Source: Isohypsibius dastychi
Taxonomy: Eukaryota > Tardigrada > Eutardigrada > Parachela > Isohypsibiidae
NCBI GenBank assembly: GCA_034696485.1
Contig: JAQIWT010000635.1
Location: 1 to 16,954 of the forward strand
DNA length: 16,954 bases
Direction of reading: 5' to 3'
Of the stretch, positions 1 to 7,105 are shown piece by piece (position 1 is the first letter of the stretch; every line of letters begins with the position of its first letter). The position numbers were made by a program, and so were the translations under genes. The notes under the pieces were generated by a model that saw nothing but the letters and a program-made list of their open reading frames with translations, searched no databases and had not been told where the DNA came from.

Positions 1-51
1 CAATCAAATTTGATTTCGTATTGAGTTAACACAGTCAATCAAATTTGATTG
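1..51. repeat. Directly repeated palindromic word
   Basis: CAATCAAATTTGATTG at 36-51 is a perfect 16-bp palindrome. The first 15 bases of it also open the window at 1-15. The copies are 35 bp apart, with GTTAAC between them. The arrangement could be a paired binding site for a dimeric factor or the end of a repeat cut by the window edge. No function can be assigned. Confidence 0.6.
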
Positions 52-520
52 TGCCAGTTACGCGCGAGGATAGAGTATATCAGCATTTCCACGTAAAGTA
101 AGATCTTGTACATCTCACTGAACGGATTTAAACATTTTCCTCATTTTCATTTGGGTGCTGCCGGCTGGGCTATTGAGTGATCAAGATTAAGTCAACCCGG
201 AGCAATGCCTGGGGGCAATGCTCGTGGGCCGGAACACGCCGGAAATCAATCAGAAATTCCACAGAATGAAGGGACCAGAACAAAACAGACATGGGCTCTT
301 TCGGTATGTGAGTGCATATGGTACTCATCCTATGTCTGGACATCAAACTCTGTACTAAGACACTCTTAGCATTTGGTAACCTTATCGATCTCAGGATCAA
401 ACTTCTCTGTATGTTGAACTTTAATCCCGATTTTAAACATGTCATGCCGTACCAGCTCCGTCAGGTTGCCACAGTCTAGTTTGTTTATATCTGCTGGATA
501 ATTCACCTCAATGCGCGTTC

Positions 521-569
521 TTGATTCACTAGTTCACTTCACTTGATTCACTTGATTCACTTGATGCAC
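521..569 (+). repeat. Short 9-bp tandem repeat upstream of the receptor start
   Basis: TTGATTCAC occurs at 521-529, 543-551 and 552-560, with a one-base variant at 561-569. The last three copies are perfectly tandem. It lies 54 bp before the chosen ATG, probably in the promoter or 5' UTR. It may be only slippage-derived simple sequence. Confidence 0.7.
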
Positions 570-622
570 TAAATAGTATCAACATTGTCAGGATTTGCAG
601 AATCGTGCCATCGTGGAATACG

Positions 623-1349
623 ATGCATCACCGTCAGATAATCCTTTTGGGTTTCGTATTTTCGGTATTGCTGTTGCATCTACTGATCGTAGCTTCTGAG
701 TTCAACTTCACCATATTTTCTTCGGAGCTTGGAGAGCCGGAACGTCCAGAGTATCACAGTGGTGAGATATGGATCGATGGTATAGTTCCGTTTGTCATCT
801 CGAATGAAACTGTGCCCTGGGACGGTGACTATACATCAGATGATGACGACCAGGTTAGCCTGATGAACGCCTTGGCTGTGATATCGGATCTGACCAATGG
901 ATGCATCAGATTCGTCAACCGCTCTGATGAAGAAGCATACATCAGCTTTAATTATCGACCGACCCATGTGCACTGAAAGTTATTTTACGCTGGGGAGCGG
1001 AGGAGGATATGCTTTCCCATATGGTAAAGCTTGTGATGGCGTTGACAAAGGCAATTTGGTGCAAGTTCTTGGAAATTACGACGAACTTGAGCGACCGGAT
1101 TGTGAAGATTACCTAGATTTGAATTATGGTAACATGATTTATCCTCCAATACCGTCACAAAAAGCTAAAAGGGAAGTCCTTCGTACACCATTTGACATGC
1201 ACTCGGTGACACTCAACGAGTACCTGCGTGATGATGTTTGGTGGAAACCGGCTGACAAAACAATTCGAGCAAAGTCTAAAACTGGAAAGCTTGGTGGGAA
1301 TTTCTACAGTCCCCTGGACATAGCGCGACTGGTTATTCGATACCAATGT
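623..1349 (+). other. Signal peptide and pseudo-astacin domain 1, with frameshift
   Basis: The fold opens with [12 protein letters not shown] (758), the usual start of a mature astacin, then a helix ending [13 protein letters not shown] like astacin C-I-x-F. The metal site that should read HExxHxxGxxH is [11 protein letters not shown] (1050-1082): all three His and the Glu are gone. The flanking strand [17 protein letters not shown] keeps the astacin RPDRDDY pattern, so the fold is recognisable. The Met-turn SVMHY is SVTLN. The domain ends [14 protein letters not shown] like the family's LSALDIARINxLYGC. Reading shifts by one base between 950 and 968: frame is good through YISF (949), and the next frame is good from CTESYF (969). 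Length from the conserved Cys to the LG of the metal site matches domain 3, so no intron is hidden here. Confidence 0.8.
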
Positions 1350-4300
1350 GCTTCAAAGGAGATCGTCTACCGTGCCCTTAGAAAAGCAGGGTATGAGTTC
1401 CCGGTGACACTCAATGGATCACCACCAGGCAATTGGGAGAACTACAAAAACTTCAGTGACAGACCAGCTAGCGTACCCCGGATTTTTGATGCTGCACTCA
1501 AAATTGGACGTCAAGTCGGAAGACCCGTTGGAGGGGCATTCAATTGGCCAGACGGAGTCATGTATTACGAATCTGTCGAAACTGTTGACAAAGATTGGCA
1601 CACTGCAGCTGACAACTGGATCGACAAGGGGGTTACAGTAACTCATTTTAAAGCGGCATTGGAGATGATACAGAACGTCACTGGGGGATGCGTCAAGTTT
1701 ATTCAACGTTCAAATCAGTCAGATTACCTGAATTGCACTATGGCATATGCTTTAGGTGGGAAATGGGCTAATTGCAGGAGGTTTCGTGGTGGAAAGATTA
1801 CGAAAATGTCTTCACTTTTCTGTGATTTGGGAGAGCCACGGAACAATGATCCGACATGTAAAGTAATTTTTGTACGTTTACTGCTGGTCTTCCTTGGCTT
1901 TGATATTTATGAATCAAATCGGCATGACAGAGACGCATATGTCTGGGTCAACTGGAATAACTATGCCAGCCAGTATGTAAGGGGCCGTCAGGAACCGCCG
2001 GGACTTGAACGAAAGAACTTCTCAATTCCACACAATGACATCTTATTCCCATATGACTACGAATCTGTAACCCACTCATACTGGAACGAGAACTCGCAAG
2101 ACATGAATGAACCAACGTTCATACCCAAAAACAAAGGGATGATCCTGGGCCGGGATGATGGTCTCAGCAAGGTGGATCTCGCGCGTTTACTGTATGGATA
2201 CCAGTGCATCCCGACAAGTACCATTATTGACATCATGAAACAGGAGAACATCAAGCTGAATATCTACGACAACAGCAGCATCAGTGCTTTTTCCAAAGAG
2301 CTCGGGCAACGACGGAATAGAGGCATTGCCAGCGGGAACTTTCCTTGGATAGATGGAATCGTTTACTACAACATCAGTGCCACTTTCAATGAATACGAAA
2401 CTGGCAATTTGAAAGCAGCTATGGAGGAGATATCGGATGTTACATCCAGCTGCATATCTTTCAATGACCTACACAAAGATTCCGAGTCTGTCGTTTTGGA
2501 AATTTTGCCCGAGACCGAAAATGGTGATTGTTTGTGCACCCCACCAACACGCATCCATGTATCCATCGAGTGTTTGAAAGATTCAGGGATAATTTTGGGA
2601 TTGCTGCTTTGTGTTCTTGGTTTTACGGACGAATTACTGCGACCTGATCGTGAGGACCATTTCAATATCTCTTGGAACCAGTTTTATGATGTCGAACAAA
2701 CCGAGCTGGCAGTAAATACATTCTCCTCTTCCCTCAACCTTCCCTTCGATGTCCAAACTGTCAACATGCTGACAAATAAGAAGCCTTACAGGATACAACC
2801 TCTGACCGCTGTTTCGGTTAACGGCATCCCATTTCTCTGGACACCAAGGGGCCACTTAACTCTTAGATGACTGAGAGAGCCTTTTCGGCTCTACGCTTTG
2901 GCAAAAAAATCTCTGCGCGCGTACTATGGTGAAATTGAAGATTTCCTTGAAACTCAGTGCCTTAATTTAGGCAAAGTAACTTTTACCTTTTGAAATTTTG
3001 AAATCGGATGGTTGCCTGATTTTTTAGGACACAGAGCCGGAAAAGGCTCTGTAAAATTTTGTCTTGTTTGACCTGCAATAACTCTCCACCAAAATTTAAT
3101 GAAATAAATCTGAAAAATACATTTTGTTCAGAATTCAATTTGCTTTCCGATGAAAGTACTTTCGAGGTTTACTGCGCAAAATGGCACCAAAAAACGCGAT
3201 TCGACAAGAGATGTCCGATTTTTGCACATCAGAGGTTTGTTTCGTGCAGCTGACCATCGCTCGAAGCGGTCTGACCAAGCAATGGGTGGGCACAGGCTCG
3301 TCATTACTTTTTATGTGGGTGCCTATTGGAGAGCGCTTTTGTTGGGGCCAATAAGACCAGGCAGAGCCGAAAAGGCTCTGGTTAGTCACAATCGGTCAGA
3401 AGATCACTCAGTTACTGAAGAGTTAAGCAAGCTTGATATCGCTCGGCTCAACTTGGGATATAAATGTGTTGAACAAAATGTAGTTTATGCAGCACTCAGT
3501 GTGACTCAAGACGGCGAGGATGTAGCATACTCAAGATCAGGAACATTGGCCGTTCTTGCATCAGTATGCGCAGGATTGGCATTCTTCGCGGTCACGACTT
3601 TTGGATGGCGAAGGTATCGAACACGAGGCACAAGGAGGATGACCACCCAGCTCTTGCCATTATCCAGACGAATATCACTCATCCAACTTCTTGACCATAG
3701 TTACCCAGAGCTGACTCGTCTAATCGTTCCCCGAGAAAACGTCTTTGAATGTAAGTAAAATCTGATGATGAAGTATATGTTGTGATCAACAAAGTTGTCA
3801 TACAAGGTGGATGCTTCCTTGGGAAGGGACATTTTAGCGTCGTTAGCAAAGGACGTGCTGTAAAAGTATGGGGAACCGACGGAGAAACCGTGGTTGCAAT
3901 AAAAAGAATTCAAAACCGGAATGTATCTGAGCTCAGTAATGAGCTCAGGGAGATCGAATTCATGATACGAATGGGAAGTCACCTGAACATAGTAAACCTT
4001 ATGGCATTTGTGTGCGACTGTAAGTAACCTGAGCTTCCTGCCCCATGTATGGCATAGGATTATAAACTCGTTTCTAGACGAAGTTCTCTTGTTGCTGGAG
4101 TACTGCTCTTCTGGATCGCTTCGATTGTTCGTCAAATCACATGGAGAACGATTCTTCTACAACAACGTTGACGAGAACGGCGAGTTATTGAACCATGATC
4201 CAGAGAGAGAATTTTTGTTGAAAAACGAGGCACTGCAATATCCTTGACCAAAACCCCCAAATTCCAGTGAACCCTTCGACGAGCTGATGATGTCTACGAA

Positions 4301-5292
4301 AGACCTGATTGGCTTCTCATACCAGATAGCCAGGGGAATGGAATACCTGACTAGTAAAGGGATCGTTCACTGTGACTTGGCTGCTCGCAATGTCCTCATT
4401 GGTGACGGACGCATCGCCAAAGTATCTGACTTTGGCCTGGCAAGATATTCGTCGCCGGATTTGAACGCTGCCAAAACGGTAAATTTGTCTGAAGGAATTT
4501 GAGGTAATCGAGTACAGAAATCTGCTAATCGAGCATGTTGTCAGTTCAGAAACCATTATGGCTTGCAACAGTTAAGAGAAATCGTCGACTTAATCCACCT
4601 TTCGCATAGCAGTGCATTATGGTAGTCACCTCACTAGAGGATCTAAATCGCTGCGAATTATTTAAAAACGCCGCTAAACGACCATGCGTTCTGCCAACCT
4701 TGATGGCCACCATCACTTTTGGCTGCCGCTCACAAACTACGACAGTTAAATTCAGTTCATGTTCTGTATGCCGTTCTTGCAGGCTGCCAGCGTGGCATTA
4801 CCCTTCAAGTGGTTGCCTCCCGAAGCGCTCCAGCAAAACCTGTTTAACGAGGCGATAGATGTCTGGTCATTTGGTGTTACAATTTGGGAAATATTCTCTC
4901 TGGGCATGTCTCCTTACGGAGAGGTGGAGAATGCAAGAACAGCAACTGGTCTTGTACGATACTTATTGGAGGGTAACAGACTGGCATCTCCCGCTGGTTC
5001 ACCGAAATTTTTGTAAGTGCTGAAATGGCTGCAATAAAACCTTTCGGAATACATAAAAGATCAATCTCCATTGTGCAGATATGAGGTGATGCTGCACTGT
5101 TGGGCAGCAGAGAGCAGCACCCGACCATCTTTCGGAAGTTTACGCCGAACTCTCCAATCGTTCGTATCCACCGAATATTATCTTAAACTAGATGCGCCTT
5201 ATGACGAGTACAATGCAGAACTCGGTACTTCATTTGTTCCCGCCGATTCAAGCACTTGTGATCACAGTATTCAGTCTGCTTTTTCAGACTGA
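623..5292 (+). CDS. Receptor tyrosine kinase with three pseudo-astacin ectodomains (lesioned copy)
   Basis: Single-pass receptor tyrosine kinase, about 1,200 residues once lesions are discounted. Exons: 623-3750, 3795-4019, 4078-4478, 4783-5012, 5079-5292. Introns of 44, 58, 304 and 66 nt are GT-AG and keep phase. The ATG at 623 is chosen because a hydrophobic signal peptide ([20 protein letters not shown]) follows at once. Order: signal peptide, pseudo-astacin folds at 758-1349, 1533-2207 and 2337-3467, membrane helix 3540-3608, split kinase about 3795-5170, tail to TGA 5290-5292. Continuity of fold 3, membrane helix and juxtamembrane segment in one frame, with a phase-1 donor (GTAAGT, 3751) into the Gly-loop exon, shows one gene. 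By family knowledge it should sit at the cell surface and phosphorylate tyrosines on ligand binding; the ligand is unknown. Three lesions (950-968, 2863-3385, 4245-4247) make it a possible pseudogene or an error-bearing sequence. Confidence 0.85.
1533..2207 (+). other. Pseudo-astacin domain 2
   Basis: Complete in one frame. It starts [12 protein letters not shown], passes [19 protein letters not shown] (astacin helix A and first Cys), and has the metal-site segment [11 protein letters not shown] at 1875-1907, where H, E, H and H are replaced by R, L, V and [20 protein letters not shown] follows and closely matches the astacin strand after the zinc site, so this is a true astacin fold with a dead centre. 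The Met-turn is [11 protein letters not shown], nearest the consensus of the three copies but without Met. It ends [16 protein letters not shown]-glycosylation sequons such as NVT and NQS fit an extracellular location. It joins the other domains through roughly 40 to 60-residue helical linkers. Confidence 0.88.
2876..2892 (+). repeat. Palindromic stem-loop, copy 1 (inverted)
   Basis: AGAGCC, loop TTTTC, GGCTCT: a perfect 6-bp stem. It is the reverse complement of the copy at 3363-3379. Confidence 0.85.
3031..3052 (+). repeat. Palindromic stem-loop, copy 2 (internal)
   Basis: ACAGAGCC, loop GGAAAA, GGCTCTGT: a perfect 8-bp stem, a longer relative of the two end copies, with the same orientation as copy 3. 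Confidence 0.85.
3362..3380 (+). repeat. Palindromic stem-loop, copy 3
   Basis: CAGAGCC, loop GAAAA, GGCTCTG: a perfect 7-bp stem. Its core is the exact reverse complement of copy 1 and lies two bases before the right-hand TTAG. Confidence 0.85.
3540..3608 (+). other. Transmembrane helix and stop-transfer of the receptor
   Basis: [20 protein letters not shown] and three further residues form one hydrophobic helix of about 23 residues, followed at once by the basic stop-transfer [11 protein letters not shown]. Astacin sequence lies before it and the juxtamembrane segment and kinase after it, fixing the topology as outside N-terminus, inside kinase. The juxtamembrane stretch runs about 47 residues to the splice donor at 3751. 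Confidence 0.9.
3795..5170 (+). other. Split tyrosine kinase domain of the receptor
   Basis: Four exons encode a receptor-type tyrosine kinase. Visible in order: Gly loop [13 protein letters not shown] lysine (VVAIKRIQ); helix C and [19 protein letters not shown]; hinge [12 protein letters not shown]; a kinase insert of about 45 to 60 residues; [14 protein letters not shown]; catalytic loop [12 protein letters not shown] (4362-4397), where HRD is HCD; DFG at 4428-4436; [11 protein letters not shown] (APE reads PPE); [21 protein letters not shown]; and [14 protein letters not shown]. The insert and the SLG-SPY wording resemble the PDGFR/VEGFR/FGFR branch. The activation loop is short of tyrosines: only the Y right after DFGLAR is present. 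The tail [16 protein letters not shown] offers several tyrosines as docking sites. A TGA interrupts the insert at 4245-4247. Confidence 0.92.
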
Positions 5293-5356
5293 TTTTGATA
5301 TAAAACAATTATTACCCTGTTGTATGATCTTTCGGGTATGTTGGTTAACTGAACAA

Positions 5357-5362
5357 AATAAA
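5357..5362 (+). terminator. Poly(A) signal of the receptor gene
   Basis: AATAAA lies 65 nt after the receptor stop codon, a normal distance for a short 3' UTR on the + strand. Confidence 0.6.
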
Positions 5363-7105
5363 GGCATCAAAGTATGACCTTTCACTTAATTTTAGTAATT
5401 GGGTTATTGGGGTGGATCTGCCAAGAACCTCGAACAACGTAAACACCTGACCATCACTAGCTCCCACATTGGGATGCTGGTACGAATGAACATTCAGCAT
5501 GCGCGATGAACTTTTTTGCTATCTTGCCGAGGGCGAACAATCATCCGGGAAAGGTGGTATTGTTGCAAATGCTTTCGAAAAAATGTTCTCGGTTATCTGC
5601 AAAATACATCTACAAACATTTTGAGTGCAAATAATACGAATACTTGAAACTCTGGTTTCAAATTGCTCAGTACGCATAACTTCTGGGGACGAGTACTCCT
5701 GACTCTTCCGATATGACCTGCTTGCTGAGAGAGAGGGGTGATATGGAAGGTTTGAAATACGGGAACTCCTGACTTCGGAAGCCAGCCACTGCGTAAAGTG
5801 AACAGCTTAACATCACGACTGCAAGAAGATAGACCACGAAACGGTGTCATGTTCTTTTGAACCCCTTGGCCGGGCCAGTTGTCACTCGGTTCCACCGAGG
5901 TTCTCTTTGGAGTTGGTTTTGCACTGTGAATCCCACCCATTGCAAGCAGTTACTTAAACACCACCTCTTGCAGGGTCGACATGGATCGCCTCCTGTCCTA
6001 GTTTCCGACGAGAGACAATAACTTTTATTCGGAATGGAATCTACAGTATGACCTGTTCTGGAGAGACGAGAACGTGTGGTAGAGCAAAGCATTCTTTGGA
6101 ATTCTGACGTTTAAGACTCACATTAGACTACGCTTGATGGCGAAAACGACAGGTGTTGTCACGGCTCATGATAACGGTTTTCTCCGGTTTCTTTCGTCCA
6201 TCCGTTTTAGTTCACTATCCCTGAATCAAAGAAGCACTTCATCGTACGTTGAACAACTATGCACAAGAGGATCTGAGGTCCGAATGTTTTTGGGAGGAGC
6301 GCTTGATTGAGAGTGATAATTGATGAACTGGCTGCAGAAATGCAACAACATGTGCTCAACCGCATCTCGTTCTCGGCAGGCTCAAGAAGCTATGAGATGC
6401 AAGCTGAAGCGAAGATCTTCGTTCTTATTTATCTTGATGGTCAACAGATACTGGCCTGCAAATTTACCAAACAAAGTTCGGTATCACACGGGCTTACTAC
6501 CTATTAATTACTTACACATTTTAATACCTGCACCTTTTTGGAATCTCGCCTTTGAGCTGCCAATGACTCTCCGAATCTCGTCGTCGATACTACGTAGAAT
6601 GAACTACGGAACTTCAGGTTCACGAGCAGTTTGACTACGACTCCTCACTGCGCTTATAGTGCGCTGATACTGTTCAAAAACTGATGAAATTATACGTGTG
6701 CCGGCCGCAATGTGGTAGGTCTATTGAATTTGATGCGCGCAGACAGTAGAACAAATAGTGCGCTTATAGCGTGGCTTGCACGAAGATAAAGTGATCAATA
6801 CACAACTGTCAAAAAAATTTAGATTTATTACAGCTTCGAGTGGCCCAAAGGGGCAGGTTTACTTTATATTTTCTGTTATTTACCATCACCATGATTTACA
6901 ACCCGGTGTGGCTGAATTGACTGATGAAGGGAGAACCTGGTGGCGGTTCTGTGCCACCACAGTGAGCAGAGATGGTAGAAATTGTTCCATTGGGGAAATG
7001 ACAGTTTAACCGTCCCTGACCGGCACGAGCAGTAATCTTTTCAAGTTTGTCCTTTGATTCTAAGAAGATCAAAATAACCTCGGTTCATTTCAAGGTTTTC
7101 AAATA
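5363..7105. other. Intergenic stretch, no gene recognised
   Basis: About 1.7 kb between the receptor poly(A) signal and the first transporter start. Several open frames exist (longest 115 codons on minus at 5593-5940; 104 and 77 codons on plus at 6320 and 6776) but none has a recognisable motif or plausible splice partner. Small repeats seen: TGCGCTTATAG at 6649-6659 and again at 6759-6769, and a stem-loop TGGTGGC/GCCACCA at 6938-6959. The last few hundred bases should contain the promoter of the transporter gene, but no element stands out. Confidence 0.5.
6938..6959 (+). repeat. Stem-loop
   Basis: TGGTGGC at 6938-6944 and GCCACCA at 6953-6959 form a perfect 7-bp stem with an 8-nt loop. It is isolated about 150 bp before the transporter start. 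It matches no RNA class I recognise. Confidence 0.55.

Larger units (their letters stand above)
1..622. other. Upstream flank of the receptor gene, no gene recognised
   Basis: No recognisable coding sequence. A 91-codon open frame on the minus strand (170-445) has no familiar motif and is probably chance. The stretch holds two copies of a palindromic word at 1-15 and 36-51, and a short tandem repeat of TTGATTCAC at 543-569 with another copy at 521-529. The promoter and 5' UTR of the receptor gene should lie here, but I see no convincing TATA box or initiator, so no promoter is called. Confidence 0.5.
2863..3385. mobile_element. 519-bp TTAG-bounded insertion with 17-bp inverted ends
   Basis: TTAG at 2863-2866 and at 3382-3385 flank the segment, looking like a 4-bp target-site duplication. 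The spacing is 519 bp, a multiple of three. Near the ends sit AGAGCCTTTTCGGCTCT (2876-2892) and its exact reverse complement (3363-3379), so the ends can pair over 17 bp. A related palindrome lies inside at 3031-3052. The insert has stops in the receptor frame and no recognised protein. It is best read as a small non-autonomous DNA element lodged in the third pseudo-astacin domain. The alternative is an intron: the segment ends GGTTAG but has no GT donor anywhere between the last conserved residues and the stop, so splicing would have to be non-canonical. The family is not known to me. Confidence 0.65.
2337..3467 (+). other. Pseudo-astacin domain 3, split by a 519-bp insertion
   Basis: The domain starts [12 protein letters not shown] and runs through [16 protein letters not shown]. 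The metal-site segment is [11 protein letters not shown] (2598-2630), with H, E, H and H replaced by G, L, C and [19 protein letters not shown] is again a clear astacin strand. After [11 protein letters not shown] (ruined Met-turn) comes [11 protein letters not shown], matching the family's NGKPTITPKDP. The frame then meets a TGA at 2868-2870. The missing C-terminal piece, [18 protein letters not shown], is found in the same frame at 3414-3467. Dropping the segment between the two TTAG copies (2863-2866 and 3382-3385) joins the halves in frame. Confidence 0.82.

Noticed and set aside
2876-3380. Histone mRNA 3' stem-loops
   Set aside because: The hairpins use the same hexamers as a metazoan histone stem-loop but in swapped order (AGAGCC first, GGCTCT second), and no histone coding sequence lies beside them.
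3135-3389. Minus-strand 84-codon frame inside the insertion
   Set aside because: No motif, no match to transposase, snRNA or histone sequence that I can see; probably a chance open frame.
3751-3773. A 23-nt micro-intron after the juxtamembrane exon of the receptor
   Set aside because: It would keep frame but is too short to splice; the acceptor at 3793-3794 gives a 44-nt intron in the same frame.
4619-4858. 79-codon plus frame inside the kinase region
   Set aside because: It lies mostly in the 304-nt intron and then overlaps the kinase exon in the wrong frame.
5593-6092. Minus-strand frames of 115 and 81 codons
   Set aside because: No recognisable domain, no signal peptide and no splice partner; treated as chance.
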